A stretch of DNA of 64,000 bases, taken from assembly GCF_008973665.1 (NCBI RefSeq), contig NZ_WACP01000001.1:558001-622000 (forward strand), written 5' to 3'. This DNA comes from Paenibacillus tengchongensis (lineage in GTDB: Bacteria > Bacillota > Bacilli > Paenibacillales > Paenibacillaceae). Made by a program: the position numbers and the translations under genes. The notes beneath the pieces are model-generated. The model did not search any database and was not told where the DNA came from. It was given only the letters and a program-made list of their open reading frames with translations. Positions within the stretch are counted from its first letter, which is position 1, and every line of letters begins with the position of its first letter. Positions 1-9,600 of this stretch are shown here, in pieces.

Positions 1-1409
1 AACACCGCCGGCCTCAAGAGCAGCACCATGGCCAGCGCGAGCTTCTGCTGCTGGCCGCCGCTTAAGTCCAGAGGATGCTGCTCCAGCACTCCGGCAAGCT
101 GGAACGTTTCCGCCAGCCCGGCAATTTCGCGGGCGGCCTCCTCCGTCCCGAGTCCGGACACCTCTGCCATATGCCCCAGTTCCTCCGCAGCGGTGTCCTG
201 ACTGAAGTAGAGCAGCGGATTCTGGGCCAGGTAGCCCGCCCTTACCCCTTTGGCGAAGGACAGCTTGCCGCGCTGCGGCTTCTCCAGGCCTCCGAGGATA
301 TGCAGCAGTGTTGATTTACCGGCACCGTTGCCGCCCATTACCGCGAGCCATTCTCCCTGGTATAGGGACAATGAGAGCTTGCGCAGCACATCGGGAGCCT
401 CCTTCTCATACCGAAAGGTAACTTCCCGGCAGTGTAGCAGCCCTTCACCGCCGGTGGTTTCAACGGAGGATGGTTTAGAGTTCATGCGTTTGTCTCCGTG
501 TTTATTGCGGGACGTATACATAGGGTGCTTCTCTACACGTCTACCCGCACTGGCGGCGTCCAATAACCAGCGCTTCCCCTCCCTTACGGTCAGGGGAACC
601 TCTGAAGGTCCGGCGGCTGCATCTTCCGGAGACAATGAGTAGTACAAGCGGGTCGCTGCCGGCAGATAAGTCTGCATTCCGGCTGCCGCAGCTCCGGCCT
701 TACCCGTCTCACGCGCAAATTCACGCGGAGTGCCCTGAACGCTCAGGACGCCGTCCTGCATCAGCCATACCCGGTCCGCCAGCGGCAGCACCTCCTCCAG
801 CCGGTGTTCGCTGATAATCACCGTCATCGCCATCTCTTCGCTCAGCCGGTAGACGGTCTGAATGAACTCGCGGGCGGCGACAGGATCGAGCTGGGAGGTC
901 GGTTCGTCCAGCAGCAGCACCTTGGGCTGCAGCAGCAGCACCGAAGCCAGGTTCAAGAGCTGCTTCTGGCCCCCGGAGAGCTGGTGCACCGGATGGTACA
1001 GCAGCGACTCCAGTCCGAATAAGGCGGATATCTCCGCCAGACGGCTGCGCATCACCTGCGGCGGGTAGCCCAAGTTCTCCAGCCCGAAGGCCAGTTCATG
1101 CCATACGGTGTCCATAACAATCTGCGCATCCGGGTTCTGGAAGACCATTCCGATCTCTCCCGCCGCCCGTTCCGGCGGCAATGCCTCCAGCGGCCGCCCC
1201 CGGTAGCGGATTTGCCCGCTGCGTATGCCCACCGGGGCCAGCTCCTGCTTCAGATGGCGCAGCAGCGTCGTCTTGCCGCCGCCGGAAGGTCCAAGCAGTA
1301 CAATGAACTCGCCTTCTTCTACCGTAAAAGAGAGTTTCTGAAGCGAGTCGCGTCCGGCTGCGGGGTAGCGGAAGGATAAGCCTTCCGCCGCGAGGATCTC
1401 CATTGCCAT
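1..1409 (-). CDS. ECF transporter ATPase with two fused ABC domains (3' end outside window)
   Basis: This is the energising subunit of an energy-coupling factor (ECF) vitamin transporter, hydrolysing ATP at the inner face of the membrane. The first ABC domain has Walker A GPSGGGKTT, signature LSGGQKQ and Walker B LLLDEPTSQLD. After a linker, a second domain starts near residue 309 with Walker A GGNGAGKST and signature LSGGQQQ, then leaves the window. The two halves are in one frame, so EcfA and EcfA' are fused. Start is ATG 1409 or ATG 1403 (M-A-M-E) behind GGAAAGGAGA; the spacing slightly favours 1403. The start lies inside the 3' end of ecfT, an unusual ~90-bp out-of-frame overlap. The riboswitch upstream of the operon points to cobalamin or a precursor as substrate. 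Confidence 0.9.
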   Translation of the reverse strand, partial: MAMEILAAEGLSFRYPAAGRDSLQKLSFTVEEGEFIVLLGPSGGGKTTLLRHLKQELAPVGIRSGQIRYRGRPLEALPPERAAGEIGMVFQNPDAQIVMDTVWHELAFGLENLGYPPQVMRSRLAEISALFGLESLLYHPVHQLSGGQKQLLNLASVLLLQPKVLLLDEPTSQLDPVAAREFIQTVYRLSEEMAMTVIISEHRLEEVLPLADRVWLMQDGVLSVQGTPREFARETGKAGAAAAGMQTYLPAATRLYYSLSPEDAAAGPSEVPLTVREGKRWLLDAASAGRRVEKHPMYTSRNKHGDKRMNSKPSSVETTGGEGLLHCREVTFRYEKEAPDVLRKLSLSLYQGEWLAVMGGNGAGKSTLLHILGGLEKPQRGKLSFAKGVRAGYLAQNPLLYFSQDTAAEELGHMAEVSGLGTEEAAREIAGLAETFQLAGVLEQHPLDLSGGQQQKLALAMVLLLRPAV

Positions 1410-2260
1410 TTCTCCTTTCCTTCCAGGACAGGAGCCGTCAGGACGAAGAGGCACAGTCCGGCATACATCCCGCCTTCCTCCCAGCCCCAGCCCATCGGCT
1501 TCAGCCGTGGATAAACTTCCCAAATCCCCTGTCCGCCAAACCAGCCGATGAGCGGGACACAGGCACAAACCATAAGCCACAGCAGGACCAGCTTATCCAG
1601 ACGGTCCATCCGGTAGCTTCCGTAGCTGCTTCGCTTGCTGACGCCATAGCCGCGCGCTTTCATCGAGTCGGCTGTCTGCAGCGCTTCCTCCAGCGACCAG
1701 CTCACCAGCACCTTCAGCAGGGTCATTCCGTCCGCCATCCGTTTGCGCAGGCTGCCTCGGCCGACATCAATTCCGCGAAGCCGCTGGACCCGCGTAATCT
1801 CGCGCAGCCGCCGCTGGAAGAGCGGCACGAAGCGGAGGGCCATCCACAGGAGCAGCGCCGTCTTCGGGGCGAGACCGGCGAACAGATGCATGAATTTATC
1901 GGCAGTTACGTTATAGTTGTAGGAAATAAACAGGATAAACACCGCCAGCAGCAGCGTCATCGTCATCAGGCCGTACAGTACGGCTTCGAGCGTAATCTGC
2001 CGGTCCCACAGATAGAATAAAATATGCGAACCCCGATGAGAGAACAGCGGATTCAGCAGCGCTACGGAGAGCGCCACCGGCAGGAACAGCAGAATTCCCC
2101 GCAGCAGCCGTGCCTGTCCCTGCAGCGCGGTAAGCAGCACAAGACCGAAGATTTGCGTCAGCACAAATACCGGATGAAGCTGCAGCAGCGCAAACAGCAG
2201 CAGCCCCATGTAATACACCAGGGCAACCGCCGGATGCATAGCCCCGAAGCCGCCCCTCAT
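1319..2260 (-). CDS. ecfT: ECF transporter transmembrane subunit EcfT (CbiQ-like)
   Basis: EcfT is the membrane scaffold that couples the ATPases to the substrate-binding S component. The 313-residue protein has several hydrophobic segments in its first half, then a charged cytoplasmic stretch carrying the two coupling motifs expected of EcfT: QRLRGID (first Ala-Arg-Gly-type helix) and SMKARGYG (second). Further hydrophobic segments follow (LVLLWLMVCACVPLIGW and AGLCLFVLTAPVL). ATG 2260 overlaps the stop of the upstream lipoprotein gene as ATGA, which suggests translational coupling. A longer in-frame start at 2305 would lie well inside that gene and is not preferred. The basic, Ser/Arg-rich C-terminal tail runs ~90 bp into the ATPase gene in another frame. 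Confidence 0.88.
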   Translation of the reverse strand: MRGGFGAMHPAVALVYYMGLLLFALLQLHPVFVLTQIFGLVLLTALQGQARLLRGILLFLPVALSVALLNPLFSHRGSHILFYLWDRQITLEAVLYGLMTMTLLLAVFILFISYNYNVTADKFMHLFAGLAPKTALLLWMALRFVPLFQRRLREITRVQRLRGIDVGRGSLRKRMADGMTLLKVLVSWSLEEALQTADSMKARGYGVSKRSSYGSYRMDRLDKLVLLWLMVCACVPLIGWFGGQGIWEVYPRLKPMGWGWEEGGMYAGLCLFVLTAPVLEGKEKWQWRSSRRKAYPSATPQPDATRFRNSLLR

Positions 2261-3090
2261 CGGCTGGCTCCGAGGTCCTTGCCCATATCCAGCGTGTACA
2301 GCCACTCAATGCTGTCGCCCGGGCTGAGCGTATAACTGCCTGCCGCTTTGTCCGGAAATTCTCCGTTGACCTTGTACATCCAGCCGCTTTCCCCGCCGTG
2401 GTCGCCCTCATACAGATTGCCGATCCCTTCCACATAGGCAAAACTTCCCGCTCCTTGGAATTCCAGCGGAATCTTATGCTTGCGGGTAATCCGCTTCAGC
2501 AGATCCAGCACGCTCTCGCCCTCCTCGACCTCATAGGCTGTCGGCGCCAGGATCGTGCCGAGCTCCTCATCGCCGACGATGGAGAGCGTCACGGTCTGCT
2601 GCGCAGCAGCCTGCGGCGCGGCCGCGCTGTGAGTGGCCGCCGGCCGGGTTGCGGCCGGCTTAGTGGCAGCCGGCTGGGTCGTTGCCGGCGCGGTCGCCGC
2701 CGGCGTGGCCTTTGCCGGCTTGGCCGTGGCCGCAGGCGCCGCAGTCGCGGCCGGCGCTTGGCTCCGCGCCGGCGCGGTTGCGGAAGGCGCCGCTGCAGCC
2801 GGCGCCGCGCTGGTTGCCGGGCCATCCGCAGGCGGCCCGGCGTCGGTGACCGGTGCGGCGGCAGCGCCTGCACCGGGGCTTACCGGCACGGAGCCTGCGC
2901 CCGTGCCGGCAGTGGCGGCCTCTCCGGGGGACGGAGAGGCTGCCGGGGACGGCTGCGGCGCAGCGGACGCAGCCGCCGTTTGAGCCGGCGCTTCGCCCGC
3001 CGGCTCAGACGATTCGGAGGCGCAGCTGGCGAGCAGCAGCGCCGCAAGCAGCAGCGGGGCCAGGCCGCTGCGCAGTATTTTCCGTAACAT
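2257..3090 (-). CDS. DUF4430-domain lipoprotein, probable cobalamin-capture protein
   Basis: The protein has a short basic N-terminus, a hydrophobic segment and a lipobox (LLLASCAS), so it should be anchored to the outer face of the membrane. A very Ala/Pro/Thr-rich low-complexity linker of ~130 residues follows. The C-terminal ~110 residues form a DUF4430 (transcobalamin C-terminal-like) domain with the typical elements GESVLDLLKRI, GGESGWMYKVNGEFPD and PGDSIEWLY. Start ATG 3090 sits behind GGGAGGTG. The 277-residue product is encoded between the SLH surface protein and ecfT. Inference: it hands a corrinoid from the wall-bound protein to the ECF transporter. The domain is known from eukaryotic cobalamin carriers, but binding is not proven here. 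Confidence 0.8.
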   Translation of the reverse strand: MLRKILRSGLAPLLLAALLLASCASESSEPAGEAPAQTAAASAAPQPSPAASPSPGEAATAGTGAGSVPVSPGAGAAAAPVTDAGPPADGPATSAAPAAAAPSATAPARSQAPAATAAPAATAKPAKATPAATAPATTQPAATKPAATRPAATHSAAAPQAAAQQTVTLSIVGDEELGTILAPTAYEVEEGESVLDLLKRITRKHKIPLEFQGAGSFAYVEGIGNLYEGDHGGESGWMYKVNGEFPDKAAGSYTLSPGDSIEWLYTLDMGKDLGASR

Positions 3091-3208
3091 GAACAGAGCA
3101 CACCTCCCAAAAACGGGAAAAGAACGAGGCATTCATCCCCGTTCTGTCCCTATACAATATGCAGGCTCCCGGTATTCCGGTTGCCACAAATCCGTAAGCA
3201 GCCTTTAC

Positions 3209-5326
3209 TTAAGGCAGTCTGACCGCAACCACCGCAGCCATTTCCCGCGTTACATAAGCGGCAGGCTCAAAGGCGCCGCCGGCAGCGCTCATATAGCCCA
3301 GCGCCGTTACCGCACTAACGGCCTCCACTGCGTACGGGCTAATCTTGCCGCCGTCGCTGAAGCTGAATGCTGCAGCACCATTGCCTGCCAAATCAAAAGC
3401 CTTGGCAATCATTACCGCCATATCCTGACGGGTAATCACACCGTCCGGATTAAAGAGGCTGCCGTTGCCGCTGATATAGCCGAGTTCCTTGGCTTTGTTC
3501 ACGGCACCGTAATACCAGGCGCCCGGCAACACATCGCTAAAGGTCTGGGCCGAAGAAGCCGCAGCCGGCTCCTGGCCGGTCAACCGCAGCAGCAGCGCTG
3601 CGAATTGGGCGCGGGTGATGTATTCTTTCGGAGCGAAGACCTGGGTCTCCTCGCTGACGCCCTGGATCAGACCGGCATCGGCCGCACTGCGCACCGCTTC
3701 CAGCGCCCAGGCCGAAATTCTCTTCTCATCGGCAAAAGCCGCGCCGGAGCTCACACCCAGCTCACCGGTATAACGGACAAGACTAGGCGCTTTGCCATTG
3801 TCATAGCCGGTAATGTCCAGCGTGTAGCGGCCTGCCGCCAATCCGCCGCTGAAGGTGGCCAGGCCGTAGGCATCTGTCGTCACACGCTGTCCGCCTACCG
3901 ACACCTGGACTCCGGCCGCCGGCGAAGTCACCGGATCAGAGGTAAAGGTGTCCGCGTTCCAAACCCATTGTTTCTGCGTTACAGTCAGGGTGAAGGCCTC
4001 GCCCGGCTTCGGTTTCTGCGGATTTACAGCTACGGAATCCACCACCTGGGTTACGTCTCCTCCATAATACACCAGTACCTTGTCATTGTCCTGCAGGGCA
4101 AAATCATTCATGCCCACACTAGGGTAAATCCATTGTCCGCCGCGGGATACGATATACATCCAGCCGTCATAGCCGCCGTAAAGGCCGGCGGAAACACCGC
4201 CAATGCCGGTTACGTAATTCCCCGCCTCATTGACAAGGGCCAGATGATTGGCCTGAGCGGCCCGCTCCAGAGCAGTCAGCACATTGCCCGCATAGACATT
4301 TGCCTGGCCCAGAGCGGCTTCCGGCCCCTCAATCGCCACGCTTACGCGGACAAGCGGATTAACCGCTGCTGCATGGCTTAAATCATACAGCTTGCCGCCG
4401 TTCTGGCCGAAGCTGCCGAAAGCCGCCAGCGCCAGCAGCGCCTGCTCGGTTGACAGCGTATTGGAGCTGCCGCCGGTGTTGTGGGCAAAGCCGCCGTCCG
4501 CATTCCGGTAGCTCAGCAGCTTGCCGACAAGCTCCGTACCGTCTTTGGCATACTCGGCTCCAGTCGGGTCTATACCGAAGGAAGATAAAGCGATAATGGC
4601 CTGGGCAACGCTCTCGCTGCTGTCCCCGTAACCGCCCCCTGCATCTAGCGCGGAGGACAGCCAGGCTGCAGCCCGCTCTCCGGCGGAGACTGCCTTGGCA
4701 TCATCCTTATGGGCCGCCAGTGCCGTCAAGGCCATCGCTGTCATATCCGGATCGCTGGCGCCGCCCGTGAGGGCAAAGCCGCCGTCCGTATTCTGCTTGG
4801 CCAGGATTTCCCCGAGCAGCTTCGCTTTGGTCCAGGCTGCGCTGTCCGGAATGGAATAGCTGCCCGAATCGAGCGCCAGCAGCGCATAGACCGCATTGTT
4901 CAGTGTCTGGCCGGCAATCTTGTCATGGCTGTACAGCTTGGCAATCAGATTGTACCCGCCGAATTGCTCCGGGTCAGCGCCAAGCGCCTTAACGGCAAGC
5001 ACCGTGCGGGCCGTATCTGTGGCACGGGTGAATGTGCCTTTTGCTTCCTTTACCTTGGCTTCCAGCTTGTCCAGATAGCTTGCGTCCGCCTTGTAGCCGG
5101 CTTTGACCAGGCCGATGGCCTGCCAATCGGACTGCACGCCGCCGCCCAGAATGTATTCGGCTGCGGAATACACCGCCTCCGACACACTGACCTTAGCCGG
5201 AGCGGCCGCTGCCTCTGCAGCATCAGCCTGTCCGGCCGGAGCCAGCGCAGAGCCGAACATGGCCACGATAAGCAGGAAGGCCAGTCCAAGCGCAGTAGAT
5301 TTCATGTGCATGTAGTGCTTTTTCAT
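3209..5326 (-). CDS. SLH-anchored surface protein with intrinsic factor/transcobalamin-like architecture
   Basis: The 705-residue secreted protein has a signal peptide (hydrophobic run LGLAFLLIVAMFGSALAPAG). A prenyltransferase/squalene-cyclase-type alpha/alpha repeat region follows (about residues 45-330), with repeated QNTDGGFAL and YRNADGGFAH motifs. Next come a DUF4430 domain (about 335-430; YDGWMYIV and DNDKVLVYYGG), a beta-rich insertion with Big-like sequence, and three SLH domains (about 535-705; ITRAQFAALLLRL, ITRQDMAVMIAKA, VTREMAAVVAVRL). An alpha/alpha barrel followed by a DUF4430-like beta domain is how intrinsic factor and transcobalamin grip vitamin B12. As first gene after a cobalamin riboswitch, it is most likely a wall-bound corrinoid receptor. 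Translation starts at ATG 5326 with a distant AGAGGGG. Confidence 0.85.
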   Translation of the reverse strand: MKKHYMHMKSTALGLAFLLIVAMFGSALAPAGQADAAEAAAAPAKVSVSEAVYSAAEYILGGGVQSDWQAIGLVKAGYKADASYLDKLEAKVKEAKGTFTRATDTARTVLAVKALGADPEQFGGYNLIAKLYSHDKIAGQTLNNAVYALLALDSGSYSIPDSAAWTKAKLLGEILAKQNTDGGFALTGGASDPDMTAMALTALAAHKDDAKAVSAGERAAAWLSSALDAGGGYGDSSESVAQAIIALSSFGIDPTGAEYAKDGTELVGKLLSYRNADGGFAHNTGGSSNTLSTEQALLALAAFGSFGQNGGKLYDLSHAAAVNPLVRVSVAIEGPEAALGQANVYAGNVLTALERAAQANHLALVNEAGNYVTGIGGVSAGLYGGYDGWMYIVSRGGQWIYPSVGMNDFALQDNDKVLVYYGGDVTQVVDSVAVNPQKPKPGEAFTLTVTQKQWVWNADTFTSDPVTSPAAGVQVSVGGQRVTTDAYGLATFSGGLAAGRYTLDITGYDNGKAPSLVRYTGELGVSSGAAFADEKRISAWALEAVRSAADAGLIQGVSEETQVFAPKEYITRAQFAALLLRLTGQEPAAASSAQTFSDVLPGAWYYGAVNKAKELGYISGNGSLFNPDGVITRQDMAVMIAKAFDLAGNGAAAFSFSDGGKISPYAVEAVSAVTALGYMSAAGGAFEPAAYVTREMAAVVAVRLP

Positions 5327-5409
5327 AGAGTAATTCTCAACCCCTCTTCCGCAGTATGATAGATAACTCCGCTTGCCTTCACTTCACCGGCGTTTCACCG
5401 GGCACAACA

Positions 5410-5432
5410 TAAAGACCGCCTGGATCAGGCGG
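5410..5432 (-). terminator. Probable riboswitch-controlled terminator
   Basis: On the minus strand, CCGCCT-gatc-CAGGCGG followed by TCTTTATG forms a compact stem-loop about 85 nt before the SLH gene and ~120 nt after the cobalamin aptamer. It is the likely expression platform, although the U-tract is short. Confidence 0.55.
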
Positions 5433-5549
5433 CCGGGGGAATTGCACCAGAGCTGCGACTTGAGGCAGGAACGTATCGACACCAACGCTCTTACTGCCGT
5501 CACCAGATGTCCCGTATCCTTACCCCCGAAGAACCGGAACCACTTGCGG

Positions 5550-5722
5550 ACAAAGGCAGGTCTCCTGACTTATGCGTCAACGCTTCCCTCCGCCTTCCCG
5601 CCGTTCCCGGCAGTGGCCTGTTCTGAAGAGTCGCTCGGCATTTACAGTGGCGGGACCGCGCCGGACTTGCACCGGACTTCCCTATTAAGCGGGTTCCAGC
5701 ACTGGAATCCGCACCTCTATCC
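5550..5722 (-). promoter_or_regulatory. Cobalamin (B12) riboswitch
   Basis: Read on the minus strand, the element contains the classic cobalamin aptamer parts in order: AGGTGCGGATTCCAG-like 5' segment, GGGAAGTCCGGTGCAAGTCC, GCGGTCCCGCCACTGTAA, and the 3' B12 box AAGTCAGGAGACCTGCC. It precedes the SLH/DUF4430/EcfT/EcfA genes, so adenosylcobalamin should switch the operon off. Confidence 0.96.
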
Positions 5723-5964
5723 TATGACTTATGAAATTGCAATATTAATAATCATATCCAGTATTGGAGGTCATGTCTATACCAAGCTGCCGCTGTCCCT
5801 CAAAAACTGCCGGAGGCCGCCCGTAACGGCAGCATTACGATTTTTACACAGTTCCCACCTCTTGCCGCGCGGCTCCCACCGCTTGTTCAGCCGGTCCTAG
5901 TAATGTCAGCTTCCTTGTATTGTTTGGTCGTATGAGCATACAATCGTGCAGGTCTGAAAATACA

Positions 5965-6370
5965 CACTAACTCGACTACACTTAACCGACTACACTTAAC
6001 CGACTACACTAACTCGAAAATACTAGCCCAACTACAATAACCCGATTACACTAATCCGACTGCACTTACTCGGCCACACTTAACCGACTACACTAACCGA
6101 CCGCACTAACCGACTACACTAACCGACCGCATTAACCCGACTACACTAACCCGACTACACTTACCGACCGCACTAACCCAACCACACTTACCCGATCACA
6201 CTAACCCGACTACACTAACCGACCGCACTTACCCGACTACACTAACCCGATCACACTTACCCGACTACACTAACCCGATTACACTAATCCGACTGCACTT
6301 ACTCGGCCACACTTACCCGACTACACTAACCGACCGCACTTACCCGACTACACTAACCCGATCACACTAA
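5965..6370. repeat. Degenerate ~14-nt tandem array, about 29 units
   Basis: Roughly 405 bp of direct repeats of 13-15 nt, with a consensus close to ACCCGACTACACTA. The variable parts are CGACTACA/CGACCGCA/CGATCACA and CTAA/CTTA. A longer block containing GATTACACTAATCCGACTG occurs twice, near 6044 and 6277, so the array also grew by a ~233-bp segmental duplication. It has no convincing reading frame or ribosome site and lies between the riboswitch leader and the terminator of the GTPase cluster. Its right end runs into a dispersed repeat that shares CACACTAA, which suggests it expanded from that element. Confidence 0.9.
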
Positions 6371-6556
6371 GTGGAAAACAGCACACTAATTTCAGCTTAA
6401 GCAAGCCAATTATAATTCTAGTTTGCTTTGCGCCACTTCTTTCGCGGATTTTCAGCTGACGTAGCCAATATCCCCGAAATTAGATAGACATTTTCCACTT
6501 AGTCATGCCGGAAACCTCATTGGACGTGATTTAGTTGGCGGAAATCCAATTGGTTT
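6365..6556. repeat. Dispersed intergenic repeat, copy 1 (CACTTA/TCCAACTA family)
   Basis: AT-richer noncoding stretch containing CTAAGTGGAAAA, CCACTTAGTC and GGCGGAAATCCAATT. The same words appear in the gaps at 13738-13940 and 38050-38260. The pieces occur in both orientations, suggesting a folded or mobile miniature element. Confidence 0.6.
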
Positions 6557-6618
6557 ATAAAAAAGCCTGAACCACAGTTGCTGCCGGATGCTTCCGGGCA
6601 AAAACTGTGGTTCAGGCT
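6557..6618 (-). terminator. Rho-independent terminator of the GTPase-associated operon
   Basis: A 16-bp perfect inverted repeat (AGCCTGAACCACAGTT at 6564-6579 and its complement at 6603-6618) is followed on the minus strand by TTTTTTATA. It lies 30-90 nt after the stop of the 1054-residue membrane protein. Confidence 0.9.
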
Positions 6619-6649
6619 GGCTGGTGCGGTAAAGATGCTCTTTCGTGAA

Positions 6650-9600
6650 TTATTCACCGTTTGTTGCTGCCGGGTCCGGGGACGGTGCAGATGTATTGCT
6701 CGCCTCCGGCTCTGTGCCGGCAGAAGGCACCGGCGTGCTTGCTGTACCGGCGGCTGGCTCCAGCGTCAGCGTATAGGTGCCGGCCGTAATCATGCTGCCG
6801 GGCACCAGCACCGCGTCCTCGGCAAGCTGCACCGTCACCTGGTAGGTGCCTGCGGCGCCCTCACCCCCGGCTGCGTTTCCCGCAGCCGCATTACCAGCGC
6901 CCGCGTTGTCCGCTGCGGCGCCTTCGTCCCCGGCTGCGTCATTCCCCGCAGCCGCAGCACCAGCGCCCGCGTTGTCCGCTGCGGCGCCCTCACCCCCGGC
7001 TGCGTTCCCCGCAGCCGCATTACCGGCGCCCGCGTTGTCCGCCGCGGCGCCCTCACCCCCGGCTGCGTTCCCCGCAGCCGCATTACCAGCGCCCGCGTTG
7101 TCCGCCGCGGCGCCCTCGTCACCGGCTGCGTTCCCCGCAGCCGCAGCATCGCCGCCGTCCGTGCCGGCGGCATCGGTCACCGGCGACGGCAGCAGGCAGC
7201 TGCCGGTCGTCGCCGTGACCGGGTACACCTCCGGCTCGCCGCCGGAGGTGACGACTGTAATCTCCGCCGGCTTGAAGGCGGAGCATTCTACGGGGTCAGC
7301 GAAGGTGAAGACAAGCTGACCCGCACTGTCCGTGCCTGCGGCGAGCTGCACGGAGACCGGCGCCGGGCCGGTGGCAGCCGGCGAGGCGCTTGGCACCGGC
7401 GCGCTGGCCTCGGGCAGCGCGGCTTTGCCGTCATCCTGGCGCAGCAGGCTGAATACCACCAGCACGCCGATGACCACCACGCCGAGCCCGATCCCGGAGA
7501 GGATCAGCCCCATCCGGCTGCGGCCGATCCAGCGCGCCAGCGGCGAGGCCTGCTGGGAGCGGACCTCATTATAGACCTGTTGCAGCGCCGGTCCGGCGGC
7601 GGCGGCATAGGTTTTGCGGAACTCACGGTTCTTGAACGCCTCGCGGTCCCGGGTACGGAAATACTTGAGGATCGCCCGGCGGTAGCCCGGCCACAGCTTT
7701 TTGCTGGAGACGGTAAACAGCGGGTTCTCCTGGCTCCAGGCCAGGAACCGGTACACCGTCTCCTTGTCCCCTTCCGCCTTGCGCTCCACCATCTCCAGCA
7801 GCGCATCGTAATCGAGCGGTCCGCCCTCACGCTCCATGCTGTGGTAGAAGGCCAGCGGCAGACGTTCAAACGGCTCAGCACCGCGCGCTTCCTTCAGCCA
7901 GCGGCGTCCCAGCAGCTGCACCTCGTCGAGCTCCCGGGGAGTCAGCCCGGCAAAAATCCGCTCATCCGGGTTCTCCTCCCCGAACCAGCGGTACGCCGCA
8001 CGCAGGGCATTGGCCTTCTGTCTGCTGATCGCATCAAGCGGCGGCTGCCAGTCGGAGGCCTCCTGATAACGCAGGAAGGAAATCTCCAGCAGCTGCTCCA
8101 TGGACAGCTCCTCCAGCGAAAGCCGGTTCAGCAGGTAACGGTCGGCGGCAGACGCCAGCTCGTCCAGCAGCGAACGAGCCTCGGCCGGAATGCCTTCCCC
8201 CCTGCCCCTGCGGCGTTCTTTATCCGCCGTATCCAGATAATCATGCAGCCCGGCCACCGCCGCACCGGGGTCCTTGTCCCGCTGCAGCTTTTCCAGCAAA
8301 TATTCCTTTACCGTATCACGGATCGCAGACTGCTGCAGCGCCTCCGGCAGGAAGCGGCCCCAGCGGGTGACGAAACGCAGAATATCGGCGGCTTTTGCCG
8401 CCTTGGCCAGCCGCACCTCCAGGTAAGGCTCCAGCAGCTCACGGCGGAACACCGGCTGGGCCAGCACTCTTTTGAAGAAGGAATAACTGAGCTCATCCTC
8501 GCTCTCAATGATCCCGTAAGCCGCCGTCAGCGCCCCGTCTTGTCCGCCCGCCTTGGCGTTCAGCATGCCGTTGATGAAATAATCGACGATCTTGACCCGG
8601 TAATTATGGCCGTTCAGCCTAAAATATTCCTTAAAGCTCTCCAGCAGCTCCGCCTGCGGTATTCCCCGTTTGCGGATCAGATCGTATTCCCGGTCAAACC
8701 GCTCCAGAAAAATATCGTTCAGCCGCACCCGGCTCTCGAGCGCCCCCTCTGCCTTGAGGTAGGACAGCAGGCCGCTGAGCACAGCGCTTGCATTCTCCTC
8801 ATAGAGCGTCTCATTGCCCTGTTCAATCTCATAAAAGACCGCCAGCTCATTATAAGCCGCGAGCGACAGCTTGCGCTCCGCGCTTTCCCCGCGCAGCAGC
8901 GCGTCGGCAAACCGGGAGAAATCGTCGAGATTCCCCCCTTGTCCCAGCGTCCTCCAGGCCAGCCCGGCAAAAGCCTGCTTCCCGCCGCTGTCGCCGAACT
9001 CGGCATTCTGCACCCGTCCGGAGGGCAGATCGAACACGAAATCGCGCTCGGTGGCCCGGTCGCCGGGACGGAGCGAGCCCCGCTCCACGAACGTCAGATG
9101 AATATACTTGCGGCTCTGCGGCTCCTTGGCATAGGTAATGACCCCGAGTCTGCGGCGGAAATCAAACGGCAGGCACGCAAACAGAATTTCCGTCAGTTCC
9201 AGCGCCCGCGCAGACAGCTCGGATATAGGCACATCTAGGGCGACATAGAGCTTCTTCTTCCCCGCTACCGCCGTCATTACCGCCTGCAGCAGCGCCTTGA
9301 ACAGCTCTTCCGTAAAGCCGAGCCCGCGCAGCACCGCCTGCGGATTCTGCTTCCGCTCCCGGCGGCGCACCGGGATTTCCGCCAGCTCCGGCAGCGAACC
9401 GCCCGGCTCACCGGCGTAGCTGTCTGCGAATTCGGCGTTCAGCCACCCGGTGTAGTTCTCGGTAATCTCCTCGGAGCGCAGCGGCGGCACCACATAGTTA
9501 TGGGCAAAAAAAGCGCTGCGCTGCCCGGTGAAATCCGCTGCCACAAACCGGTTCCGCCCGATGATCGTCTCGCCGGACTCCGTATGAAACAGATGCAACG

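Noticed and set aside
2398..3087. Arg-rich plus-strand open frame over the lipoprotein gene
   Set aside because: It is the complement of the Ala/Pro-rich linker. The minus-strand frame has a lipobox, a domain and a ribosome site.
5965..6370. Replication origin or DnaA-box cluster
   Set aside because: Units do not match TTATCCACA-type boxes, and no dnaA, AT-rich unwinding region or partition gene is present.
6578..9238. 886-codon plus-strand open frame
   Set aside because: Antisense to the GAP1-like gene, with His/Arg/Gln-rich composition typical of a GC-rich shadow frame; it also crosses that gene's terminator.
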